Positions 38,141 to 45,661 of a stretch of DNA of 64,000 bases are shown piece by piece. The position numbers and the translations under genes are program-made. Positions within the stretch are counted from its first letter, which is position 1. Each line of letters begins with the position of its first letter. Location: positions 3,748,001 to 3,812,000 of the forward strand of contig NZ_CP021645.1 of the NCBI RefSeq assembly GCF_006384975.1, written 5' to 3'. The stretch is from Pseudomonas oryzihabitans. Its GTDB lineage: Bacteria; Pseudomonadota; Gammaproteobacteria; Pseudomonadales; Pseudomonadaceae. A model generated the notes under the pieces. It saw only the letters and a list, made by a program, of their open reading frames with translations. It did not search any database and was not told the origin of the DNA.

Positions 38141-38802
38141 GCAGTCAGCGTCCGGTGGAAGGTCTGCAGCTACCGGCCGAGCTGCTGGCCCGCGCCGAGG
38201 CGCTGCTGGCCCGCGGTGGCCGGCGCCTGCTGGGCATCGCCGGCACGCCCGGCGCGGGCAAGTCGACGGTGGCCGAACTCCTGGCGGCAGCCCTTGGCGA
38301 GCGGGCCGTGGTAGTGCCCATGGACGGCTATCACCTGGCCAACCGCGAACTGGCCCGCCTGGGCCGCGCCCAACGCAAGGGCGCGCCGGACACCTTCGAC
38401 GCCCGCGGCTATCGCGCCCTGCTGCAGCGTTTGAAAGACCCGGTAGCGGGCGAGACCGTCTATGCCCCGCTGTTCAATCGCGAGATCGAAGAGCCCATCG
38501 CCAATGCCATTCCCGTCCATGCCGACACCCAGTTGGTGATCAGCGAGGGTAACTACCTGCTGCTGACCCAGGCGCCCTGGAGCGATGTGGCCGAGGTGTT
38601 CGACGAATGCTGGTACGTGCGCGTCGACCCCGAAGAGCGCCGCGAACGCCTGGTCGCACGCCATATGCATTTCGGGCGTAGCCGCGCGGACGCCGAGGCC
38701 TGGGTGGAGAGCACCGATGAGCCCAATGCGCGGTTGATCGACGGGGACAGGGCGCGGGCGGATCTGGTGGTGGAGTGGCGGGATGGGGCGGGGAACGGGT
38801 AG
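38137..38802 (+). CDS. P-loop nucleoside/nucleotide (sugar) kinase family protein
   Basis: The 221-residue protein has Walker A GTPGAGKST near residue 43, then VPMDGYHLANRELARLG and GAPDTFDARGYRALL. These are motifs of the uridine-kinase/pantothenate-kinase-like family that includes the fructose-transporter-linked FrcK type. HMHFGRSRADAEAWV near 180 is the lid. Substrate is uncertain. The ATG at 38137 has GGGAGGTGCTGGC upstream; the frame's extension to 37930 has no domain. A degenerate CRISPR repeat begins 15 bp after its stop. Confidence 0.82.
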   Translation: MSSQRPVEGLQLPAELLARAEALLARGGRRLLGIAGTPGAGKSTVAELLAAALGERAVVVPMDGYHLANRELARLGRAQRKGAPDTFDARGYRALLQRLKDPVAGETVYAPLFNREIEEPIANAIPVHADTQLVISEGNYLLLTQAPWSDVAEVFDECWYVRVDPEERRERLVARHMHFGRSRADAEAWVESTDEPNARLIDGDRARADLVVEWRDGAGNG

Positions 38803-38817
38803 GCCGAGAGAGATACG

Positions 38818-39446
38818 GGTGTTTGCTGCCTTTGCGGCAGTGAACACCGAGGGTATCGGCCCGGCTGATCATGGCGTATTTCTAAGCTGCCTATGCGGCA
38901 GTGAACTTGGCACCGCGCAGGTCGGCACCGCGCAGGTTTTTCTAAGCTGCCTATACGGCAGTGAACCTGGTGTCCTTCGGCCAGGGCTATCAGTCCATTT
39001 TCTAAGCTGCCTATGCGGCAGTGAACGACCGATCCGGTTGCAGCCACGGCCGACTTACTTTCTAAGCTGCCTATGCGGCAGTGAACGATTCGAATTAGCG
39101 CGCCCAGCCTCGGCGAATTTTCTAAGCTGCCTATACGGCAGTGAACTACGTCCGCCGCAAATTCCGCCGGCTCTTCAATTTCTAAGCTGCCTATACGGCA
39201 GTGAACCGAGGATCAGGCGGTAAAGCTCGGCATTCTCGTTTCTAAGCTGCCTATACGGCAGTGAACGCCGCCTGCTCCTCGCTGAGGGAGACGCCGCATT
39301 TCTAAGCTGCCTATACGGCAGTGAACGACTACTTCTTCTTCCAGCACGAGAAGCGCCATTTCTAAGCTGCCTATACGGCAGTGAACCCCAAGCTAAAGCT
39401 GCGCGGCCACGACGTAGATTTCTAAGCTGCCTATACGGCAGTGAAC
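38818..39446 (-). CRISPR. CRISPR array 1, type I-F, 11 repeats / 10 spacers
   Basis: 28-bp repeats (minus strand GTTCACTGCCG...CAGCTTAGAAA) recur exactly every 60 bp at 38879, 38939 and so on to 39419. A degenerate trailer repeat lies at 38818-38845. Spacers are 32 bp, the last 33. Transcription is on the minus strand from the leader at the right. Six leader-proximal repeats carry GTAT at the loop; older ones mix GCAT and GTAT. The palindromic core is the Csy4 hairpin. One spacer (38907-38938) is itself a 15-bp tandem repeat. Confidence 0.97.
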
Positions 39447-39576
39447 TAGAGCGTTTTCTGCATAACGCCTTGATATATCGAAGACTAACCGGATTTTCCT
39501 CGCAAAACCCTTTTTTCGTGCCTTTTTCCAAGTCATTGATTTTTATCGTTGTAAGGCGGGTATCAAAAAAGAGGGT
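39447..39576 (-). promoter_or_regulatory. Leader of CRISPR array 1
   Basis: On the minus strand: IHF consensus TATCAAGGCGTTA (39475-39463), 16 bp from the first repeat, and AATCAATGACTTG (39541-39529), 66 bp further out. ACCCTTTTTT at 39507-39516 and AAAAAGAGGGT at 39566-39576 on the plus strand flank the distal IHF site in inverted orientation. The stretch is AT-rich with no gene. Confidence 0.8.
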
Positions 39577-39632
39577 ATGAATGCAGCGTCATCCACCGAG
39601 ACCGGACAGACGCTAGCCTGAACCCTGCCTGC

Positions 39633-40166
39633 TTAGAATCCGCCGCCTGCATCCAGCCACGTCTGCTCTTCCGCTGTATTGATCCGCCCTAGCGCCCGGT
39701 TACGGTGTGGAAAGCGCCCGAAGCGGACAATTACGTCCAGATGCGCCTGGGCATGGCTGCGGTAGTGCTCGATGCCTAGCGCCTCGAACAATTCGAGAGA
39801 GCGGCGCTGATCGGCCAGGGCTTCGGAATGCTCGAACGGCAGATAGAAGAAGGCGCGCAGCTCGGGTTCGATCTGTAGATCCAGGCCGGCAGCGATCGCC
39901 TGTTGGGCGTAATGCAGGGCCAGGGCGTCGGTGGCGAAGGTGTGGCCGCTGTGGCGGAAGATATTGCGTGGGATCTGGTCGAGCAGCAGGCAGAGGGCCA
40001 GGGCGCCTTCGGCCTTGTCGGCCCAGCTATCGAATTCGCGGCGGCTCGCGTTGAAATGCGCCGCCTCGAAGCGCGTACGGCATTCGGTGTCGAACTCGGC
40101 GCCGCCGCTGAACCATTTGCGTCTACCGGCGGAGCGCCAGAAGGTTACGACCTCCCGTGGTTGCAT
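39633..40166 (-). CDS. DUF924 family protein
   Basis: The 177-residue cytoplasmic protein starts MQPREVVTFWRSAGRRKWFSG. It has the DUF924 signatures LCLLLDQIPRNIFRHSG near residue 65, FYLPFEHSE near 110, and the ending FGRFPHRNRALGR. The family is TPR-like and has no assigned reaction. GGAGGAAGACAGC precedes the ATG; upstream in-frame sequence is not used. It is an ordinary chromosomal gene lying between CRISPR arrays 1 and 2, and probably not part of the immunity system. Confidence 0.85.
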   Translation of the reverse strand: MQPREVVTFWRSAGRRKWFSGGAEFDTECRTRFEAAHFNASRREFDSWADKAEGALALCLLLDQIPRNIFRHSGHTFATDALALHYAQQAIAAGLDLQIEPELRAFFYLPFEHSEALADQRRSLELFEALGIEHYRSHAQAHLDVIVRFGRFPHRNRALGRINTAEEQTWLDAGGGF

Positions 40167-40302
40167 GCTGTCTTCCTCCGATCGATTCCGGCTCGCCTGG
40201 GCGGTGGCTCCACCAACAAGAATAGCCTGGGGACTTGCGCCCAACGACCGCTCGGTATGGTGAAACATAGCTATCCATGTACGGCTGCACCAGAGTGAAT
40301 AG

Positions 40303-40357
40303 TGCGTCATTGACTCACATAGCGACCGCGGTATGATCGTGGTACGCCAATGACGCA
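40303..40357 (+). promoter_or_regulatory. Toxin-antitoxin promoter with paired operator half-sites
   Basis: TTGACT (40310-40315), a 16-bp spacer and TATGAT (40332-40337) form a good sigma-70 promoter. A perfect 10-bp inverted repeat, TGCGTCATTG (40303-40312) and CAATGACGCA (40348-40357), brackets it, one arm overlapping the -35 box. This is a likely autoregulatory operator of the downstream pair. Confidence 0.6.
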
Positions 40358-40368
40358 TGGATCGCGAC

Positions 40369-40679
40369 ATGATCTTTATCGAAACGCCGGTCTTCACCCG
40401 GCTCGTCAAAAAGTTGCTTGAGGATGATGCCTACGCTGCTTTCCAGCGCTGGCGCAAAACCCGACAGCAGGCGATGTCATCAAGGATACCGGTGGCCTAC
40501 GCAAGATCCGTGTCGCCAGCGGTGGCCATGGCAAGCGTGGCGGCTCTCGGGTGATCTACTATCACTTCGCTGCCGATGCTCGCATTGCCCTGCTACTGAT
40601 CTACCCCAAGAGCGAGAAGGACGACCTCTCAGTCGAGGACCGGAAAGCCTTGAAGGCCATGATCGAAAAGTGGAGATAG
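40369..40679 (+). pseudogene. RelE/HigB-type toxin gene with a frameshift
   Basis: The first frame reads MIFIETPVFTRLVKKLLEDD up to about 40446, then goes out of phase and stops at 40554. The next frame continues the protein without interruption from ALAQNPTAGDVIKDTGG through RVIYYHFAADARIALLLIYP to KAMIEKWR, ending at 40679. One base appears missing within TTCCAGCGCTGG (about 40441-40452); a single G would restore a normal product of about 104 residues. It is a predicted ribosome-dependent mRNA interferase, partner of the NadS-like antitoxin downstream. A sequencing error cannot be excluded. Confidence 0.78.
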
Positions 40680-40684
40680 ACAGC

Positions 40685-40972
40685 ATGACCAAGTTCTTAG
40701 ATGACCTCATGGAAAGCGTTACCCAAATGGACGAGATCGTCCGGGGTGAGCGGCAACCTTCCCGTGAGTTCCACGTCGATGCCTTGCAGATCAAGCAAAT
40801 CCGCAAGAGCACCGGACTTAGCCAGGTGCAGTTCGCCAGGAAGCTCAATATCGACGTCGGTACGTTGCGTAACTGGGAGCAAAGCCGGCGCGAACCCACC
40901 GGCCCGGCGAAGGCCCTGTTGGTGGCGCTCAGGAACGATCCCGTGCATGTGCTGGCGGCGCTGGAGGCTTAG
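40685..40972 (+). CDS. NadS-like XRE antitoxin
   Basis: This 95-residue DNA-binding protein begins MTKFLDDLMESVTQMDEIVRG. Its HTH_3/XRE domain (about 35-90) has IRKSTGLSQVQFARKLNIDVGTLRNWEQ, and it ends ALRNDPVHVLAALEA. It follows the broken toxin by 5 bp in the usual toxin-first order of HigBA-type systems. It is expected to repress the promoter at 40303-40357. It remains intact although its toxin is not, consistent with harmless persistence of the antitoxin. Array 2 begins 17 bp after the stop. Confidence 0.85.
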   Translation: MTKFLDDLMESVTQMDEIVRGERQPSREFHVDALQIKQIRKSTGLSQVQFARKLNIDVGTLRNWEQSRREPTGPAKALLVALRNDPVHVLAALEA

Positions 40973-40988
40973 CCGTCTTGGGTGCTGG

Positions 40989-41497
40989 TTTCTGGGCTGC
41001 CTGCGCGGCAGTGAATCGATACTCGGTCGGTACGCCAGATGGCATGCGTTTCTAAGCTACCTGCACGGCAGTGAACGCTCCGAACATCCGAGACCGGCTC
41101 TACTGGTTTTTCTAAGCTGCCTACGCGGCAGTGAACCTGACCAGGGCGAGCAGGGCCTCCTCCTGGACTTTCTAAGCTGCCTACACGGCAGTGAACGTCA
41201 TACAGCGCGGCGCCGCAGTTGCGTTCCCATTTCTAAGCTGCCTACACGGCAGTGAACCCGTTGAGCACCCAGACGCGCGCGCCCGGGACTTTCTAAGCTG
41301 CCTACACGGCAGTGAACACCCGTTTTCACAAGTATGCCGATGACGAAATTTTCTAAGCTGCCTACACGGCAGTGAACCCAGGGCGAAGCTGAAGAGCGGC
41401 CCCCGGAAATTTCTAAGCTGCCTACACGGCAGTGAACGGCAAGCTCGCCGCGTTCGTCTCCGCCGACAATTTCTAAGCTGCCTACACGGCAGTGAAC
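40989..41497 (-). CRISPR. CRISPR array 2, type I-F, 9 repeats / 8 spacers
   Basis: 28-bp repeats on the minus strand start at 41470, 41410, 41350, 41290, 41230, 41169, 41109, 41049 and a degenerate trailer at 40989-41016. The six leader-proximal repeats carry GTGT; the older ones GCGT and GTGC. Spacers are 32 bp except one of 33 (41197-41229). The array is transcribed in the same direction as the cas operon, whose last gene ends at the far edge of this array's leader. Confidence 0.97.
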
Positions 41498-41628
41498 TAG
41501 ACCCCAAACCACCCAAGTCCTTGATTCCAAAGACTTAGGTGGTCTACTACCCTCTCCAACCCTTTTTTCTGCTCTCTTCGTAACCCCTTGATTTTAAAAG
41601 GTGCTTTTAGGTGCTCGAAAAAGAGGGT
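41498..41628 (-). promoter_or_regulatory. Leader of CRISPR array 2
   Basis: On the minus strand IHF consensus AATCAAGGACTTG (41526-41514), 16 bp from the repeat, and AATCAAGGGGTTA (41593-41581), 67 bp further. ACCCTTTTTT (41559-41568) and AAAAAGAGGGT (41618-41628), plus strand, flank the distal site. The outer motif runs into the csy4 stop codon, so leader and cas operon adjoin. Confidence 0.8.
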
Positions 41629-42188
41629 CAAAACCAGGGCACGGTGGCCGTGGTGCTCAGGCCGTAGCGGTTGAAGGTCCCTGGGAGGGGCGCGTCCAGC
41701 AGCGGACCGTGGCGGATGAAGAGGCGGAAGCGTTGGCCGTTGCCGCTGCTGCGCAGGGTGACGAAGGGCAGGGTGCTGCGTTTGGCGGCACTGTCGGGGA
41801 TGCGCTGGCGCGCCTCTGCTTCGCTGAGGCCGTGGCGTTTCATCAGGCGGCGGCGGAGGCGGTCCGGGTTGCTGTCCACCTGGACGCGGTTGACCTGGCG
41901 CCAGCGGACCTGGGCCGGTATTGGCGCCGGCGCCCCCAGGTGCAGGTGGTCGCGCATGCCGGTGAGCCAGTCCAGTGCCAGCAGTCGGTCCAGGGCCTCG
42001 ACCGGGCCATGCAGGCGCAGCCGGGTGCCCAGGGTCGGGCCGGCGTCCACTTCGGGAAAGCTGATGCCCACGTCGTCGCGCCGCAGATCGTCGAGCCCGC
42101 GGTGCAGTTTGGCGAACAGGGCGCTCATCAACTGGGTGGCGGGGAATTCCGGGTCCGGCAACAGCCGGAGGTCGAGGTAGTGGTCCAT
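41628..42188 (-). CDS. cas6f: Type I-F CRISPR RNA endoribonuclease Csy4/Cas6f
   Basis: The 186-residue endonuclease cuts within each repeat to release crRNAs and stays bound to the 3' hairpin. It starts MDHYLDLRLLPDPEFPATQL. The catalytic histidine is His29 (AKLHRGLDD). An Arg-rich helix DRLRRRLMKRHGLSEAEAR (about 113-131) should grip the repeat stem. The end SSGNGQRFRLFIRHG and FNRYGLSTTATVPWF match the family. It is the last gene of the cas operon, 2 bp after csy3. Confidence 0.97.
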   Translation of the reverse strand: MDHYLDLRLLPDPEFPATQLMSALFAKLHRGLDDLRRDDVGISFPEVDAGPTLGTRLRLHGPVEALDRLLALDWLTGMRDHLHLGAPAPIPAQVRWRQVNRVQVDSNPDRLRRRLMKRHGLSEAEARQRIPDSAAKRSTLPFVTLRSSGNGQRFRLFIRHGPLLDAPLPGTFNRYGLSTTATVPWF

Positions 42189-42190
42189 GG

Positions 42191-43216
42191 CTACTTCTCC
42201 TCGGCGGCCCCGAAGACGCCACCGCGGATCAGGTTGGCGATCACGAAGTGCTGCTGGTCGAGTTCCGGCACCTGGTCATGCAGCACCCAGTTGTCGAACA
42301 GGCTGTAGAAGTCGAGCTTGTCCTTGGGCTGGCGGTAGGCCTTGCCCTGGGAGGTGACGGAGCCATAGGGCTCGACGGCGATGGGGCCCAGCTCGCCCGC
42401 GCCGGGATACCAGGTATCCAGGGTGCGCAGGGCGTTGCCGATCTTCTGCGAGTGGATCGCCGCCACGTCCCGCACCTGATAGAGGGTCTTGCTCTTGCCG
42501 CCCTTGTCGCCGCGGTCGAGGATCAGTTCCTGGGAGGGGAAGACCTCCTGGCCGTCGCCGATGCGAACGAAGGCCACCACCTCCAGCAGCAGATGGCCTT
42601 TGCCGGCCAGGCCGTCGGCGATCACGGCGCCGAGGCTGTCGACCTGGGCGTCGGCGGTGAAGCTGCGCAGCGGCACGGCCAGGCCGTCGAAGCGCCAGCT
42701 TTGCGCGGCGGCGCCGTCCTGCAGGCGGGCGATGCGCACCTCGACGGCTTCGGCACCGACCCGGTTGCGCCAGAGGAAGCGGCCATTGGCCAGGTTGGCG
42801 GCGTAGCGCCGGCCCAGTTCGCTGAAGCCCTGAGCGCTCACGTAACCCTGGACGGTGGCCAGCAGCTTGGCCTGGTAGTCGACGTCGTTGCAGGCCGCGG
42901 GGGTACCGGCGCCGCCCAGAACGCGCAGGGTGAAGCGCACCTTGAGGGTGTCGGCCTCGGCGGGTAGGGCGGCGACGTCGACGGTCTGCAGGTTGGGCGC
43001 CTGGATGGAGGCGTCCAGCTTGGCCGGATCGCGGTCCTTGGTCTTGAGGCGGTTGGAGATGGTGCCGCGCACGGATTTCTCGCGGATGGCGATGGGCTGC
43101 CAGGCGCCGGCCTCCCGCTCGTTCCAGCGCCCGGCATAGAGCAGGGCATCCGAGGGGTCGAGCTTGCGTTCGAAGGCGAGGACGGAGGCGGTGTTCAGGG
43201 TAGCGATCTTGGCCAT
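42191..43216 (-). CDS. csy3: Type I-F Cascade backbone subunit Csy3/Cas7f
   Basis: The 341-residue subunit starts [21 protein letters not shown] and is the repeated backbone (six copies) of the Csy complex that coats the crRNA spacer. [25 protein letters not shown] (about residue 140) and [23 protein letters not shown] are typical family segments. Length is normal. It is 12 bp after csy2 on the same strand. Confidence 0.97.
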   Translation of the reverse strand: MAKIATLNTASVLAFERKLDPSDALLYAGRWNEREAGAWQPIAIREKSVRGTISNRLKTKDRDPAKLDASIQAPNLQTVDVAALPAEADTLKVRFTLRVLGGAGTPAACNDVDYQAKLLATVQGYVSAQGFSELGRRYAANLANGRFLWRNRVGAEAVEVRIARLQDGAAAQSWRFDGLAVPLRSFTADAQVDSLGAVIADGLAGKGHLLLEVVAFVRIGDGQEVFPSQELILDRGDKGGKSKTLYQVRDVAAIHSQKIGNALRTLDTWYPGAGELGPIAVEPYGSVTSQGKAYRQPKDKLDFYSLFDNWVLHDQVPELDQQHFVIANLIRGGVFGAAEEK

Positions 43217-43228
43217 GGTCGGATGTCC

Positions 43229-44203
43229 TTATGCGAGGGCTTCGAGGTCGAGGAAGGGCGTGGTGCAGCGATACAGGCCGGCGTCGGGTTCGGCCTGGTG
43301 ATACCAGAGCAATTGGCGGATGTCGGCGAAGCGGTGCGGGCTGCGCCATTCGCCGAGGCCGTAAAGGCTTTCGACGAAGTGGAAGGGCAGGCTGCGGTCG
43401 CGGGCATTGCGCACGCTGCCGGGCGGGTGGGCCGCCAGGGAGCGATAGCCCAGCGGGATGGGCACCAGCCAGCCGCTACGGGGGCGCAGGTGCCAGTCGG
43501 CCTGGGGCTCGCCGTGCTCGTCCTCGGTGCCGGGCGGATCGATGTTCAGGCGCGTGAGGTCGAGCAGGGCCTCCAGGCTGGTCAGGCCAGCGTCCTTGGC
43601 TTGCAGCGCGGCGGTGCGTTGGATGAGCAGGTCGTCGCGGGGGATCAGGGCGAAGCCGGGCAGCAGGCGGCGGGTGAGGCGACGGCTGAGCTGGAATTCT
43701 TCCTCGGCCGTGCCGGGCCAGAATTCCAGCAGTGGCCGCTGGCGCTCGCCCAGCGCCCAGGTCGGCGGCAGCAGGCTGCCACCGGCCAGACGCATGCCCA
43801 GCGCTATGTCCCAGGCCCGCTGGGCGATGGCGGTCAGGTCCAGCAGGCCGTCATAGAGGGCGTTGCCGGAGACCCCGATCAGCAGGCTGACGTCCAGGTG
43901 GATGCGCCCCTCTTCGACGATGGCGGCGGTGGCGCCGTCCTTGCCGACCGGATTGCGCGTCAGGTGGAACACTCGAGTGCGCTTGCCGGCCGGTACGGAG
44001 GTCTGCGCCTGGTGGTGGTGACAGACGATGGCCACCCCGGCGAGTTGGATGTCCAGCTCCTCGCGCAGCTTGAGTTCCAGGGCCTGGACGAAGCCGGTGA
44101 AGGCGGTGACCGCCGGAAAGCCCCAAGTCAGGGGGCCGGAGATGGCGTTGGCGTTCTGCACGCGCAGGCGCGGCAGCAGGAGCAGGGCTTCAGGCGCGTC
44201 CAT
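43229..44203 (-). CDS. csy2: Type I-F Cascade subunit Csy2/Cas5f
   Basis: The 324-residue subunit starts MDAPEALLLLPRLRVQNANA, followed by ISGPLTWGFPAVTAFTGFV, the signature opening of Csy2. With Csy1 it binds the 5' handle of the crRNA and helps read the PAM. Its start overlaps the csy1 end by 14 bp, implying coupled translation of the pair. Confidence 0.97.
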   Translation of the reverse strand: MDAPEALLLLPRLRVQNANAISGPLTWGFPAVTAFTGFVQALELKLREELDIQLAGVAIVCHHHQAQTSVPAGKRTRVFHLTRNPVGKDGATAAIVEEGRIHLDVSLLIGVSGNALYDGLLDLTAIAQRAWDIALGMRLAGGSLLPPTWALGERQRPLLEFWPGTAEEEFQLSRRLTRRLLPGFALIPRDDLLIQRTAALQAKDAGLTSLEALLDLTRLNIDPPGTEDEHGEPQADWHLRPRSGWLVPIPLGYRSLAAHPPGSVRNARDRSLPFHFVESLYGLGEWRSPHRFADIRQLLWYHQAEPDAGLYRCTTPFLDLEALA

Positions 44204-45506
44204 CGTCGAGCATCTCCTTGAACAGCTTCAATTCGTCGTGCAGCACCCCGCGCCAGTGGTCGGCCTCGGCTTCGCCCAGGCGCAAGGTGTCGTGATCCAG
44301 TTTGGCGTTGAGCCAGTTGCCGAAGCGCTGGCTGGCCTGCGCCGGCCAGTCGCGCCACAGGTGGCTGCTGCGAAATTCCGCATCCGTATGGGCGCGCAGG
44401 GGGTCGAGCCAGTGCCGTTCGCTGTCATCCAGGCGGCAGTCAGGATGGGCGCTCCAACCGGGGGCCAGGACGGCGTTGCGGTTGGCCTCCAGCAGCTCGG
44501 CGGCGTACTGGTGGAAGGCGTCGGTGATGTCGCCGAGCAGGCGGGCGCGCTTGCGACGGATCTGCCAGTTGTTGTGGGCCGTCACCCGCAGGAAGTGCTG
44601 CAGCTCGGCCACCCGGGCGCGCAGAGACTTGTCGTTGCGATAGAGGAATTCGAAAGCCGAGTCGCGGCGCAACGGCGGGCGCAGGTCGAGGCTGCGCCAG
44701 GCGGGCGGTAGCGAGGCGAGTAGCCAGTTTTCGCCATAGCGTTCGCTGTTGAGCTGGCTGATGTTCTGCGGCTTGGTTCCGCCGAATTTCTGGATCGCCA
44801 GGTCGAGGTATTCGCAATAGCCCTGTGTGGCCGGTTGGCCGCTCTTGCGGGCTTCGCGCGCCGCCTTGGCGGTTGCGCCGAAACGATCCTCTCGCAGGCG
44901 TCGCTGCACCCGGTGCACCAGGCTGGTGGGGAACAGCGGCGCCAGCAGGTGATAGCCACCGTCCGGCAAGGGGAAATAGACCTGCTTGGCCAGGCTATGG
45001 GAGGCCGCTGGGCCACGGCTGGTAGTGATGGCGGCGAAGCTGGCGCACCAGGCCTGGGCCTGCTCGGCATCGTCGCTCAGAGCGGCGAGCAGGTCGGCGT
45101 CCTGTTCCAGCACGCGTTGCAGCAGGCTGCGCCCTTGATATTCCAGCTTGAGCAGCTTGAACACATCCAGGGCCGCCGCGTTGCCTACCACGTCGTCGTC
45201 CCACTGGCCGGCCAGGCAGTGGCTGGAGACCAGCCCCGGCAGGTCGACAGCGGCCGGTGGCACATGCAGGTTGCTGCCCCGGGCGTCCGGGTGGAGGGGC
45301 TTGAGGGTATGGGTGGCGAGCTGGATCTGGGCGACGCGCCGGGCGGCATCGGCGAGCCAGGTGTCCGGGCGGTGGGCGTCGAGCAGCGGCTGGCGCTTGG
45401 GATCGTCGGCGGCCAGCTTGTCGAGCTTGGCCTCCAGGCGGGTGCGGATGAAGTCGTGGATCAGGTCGCGCAGGGCGATGGAGGTGGATGTGCTACTCGT
45501 CGCCAT
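44190..45506 (-). CDS. csy1: Type I-F Cascade large subunit Csy1/Cas8f
   Basis: This 438-residue protein begins MATSSTSTSIALRDLIHDFI. The family segment GTKPQNISQLNSERYGENWLL is near residue 245 and SLPPAWRSLDLRPPLR near 270. Csy1 recognises the PAM and recruits Cas2-3. It is preceded by a 155-bp gap after cas3 that has AGGAGG before the ATG and may hold a separate promoter. GC-rich codon use equals the chromosome. Confidence 0.96.
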   Translation of the reverse strand: MATSSTSTSIALRDLIHDFIRTRLEAKLDKLAADDPKRQPLLDAHRPDTWLADAARRVAQIQLATHTLKPLHPDARGSNLHVPPAAVDLPGLVSSHCLAGQWDDDVVGNAAALDVFKLLKLEYQGRSLLQRVLEQDADLLAALSDDAEQAQAWCASFAAITTSRGPAASHSLAKQVYFPLPDGGYHLLAPLFPTSLVHRVQRRLREDRFGATAKAAREARKSGQPATQGYCEYLDLAIQKFGGTKPQNISQLNSERYGENWLLASLPPAWRSLDLRPPLRRDSAFEFLYRNDKSLRARVAELQHFLRVTAHNNWQIRRKRARLLGDITDAFHQYAAELLEANRNAVLAPGWSAHPDCRLDDSERHWLDPLRAHTDAEFRSSHLWRDWPAQASQRFGNWLNAKLDHDTLRLGEAEADHWRGVLHDELKLFKEMLDDGRA

Positions 45507-45661
45507 GAAACCTCCTGTCTAGGCGAAAGCATACGAGTGTCGGAGGACAACCTGTCCTTCGAGTAGGGGCTGATCGGTCCAAAGCCGGTCAACGACCGGC
45601 CTGGCCTGCTGAATCAGCATCGCAAGGCCTGGGCAGACAAGTAAACCGCCGGTTCGCAAAA
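45507..45661. promoter_or_regulatory. Gap between cas3 and csy1 with a palindrome
   Basis: It contains GCCGGTC-AAC-GACCGGC (45584-45600), a 7-bp perfect inverted repeat, about 80 bp before csy1. It could be an operator or hairpin at an internal promoter that lets the Csy operon be controlled apart from cas1-cas3. Confidence 0.35.

Noticed and set aside
38783..39531. Open frames running through CRISPR array 1 that translate FLSCLCGSE-type repeats
   Set aside because: The periodic peptide is the 28-bp DNA repeat read as protein; the same applies to frames in arrays 2 and 3 (41181-41530, 50024-50503).
40357..40554. Independent 65-residue protein at the toxin locus
   Set aside because: Only its first half resembles a toxin; the remainder is out-of-frame sequence of the toxin continued in the next frame, so a frameshifted gene is the better reading.
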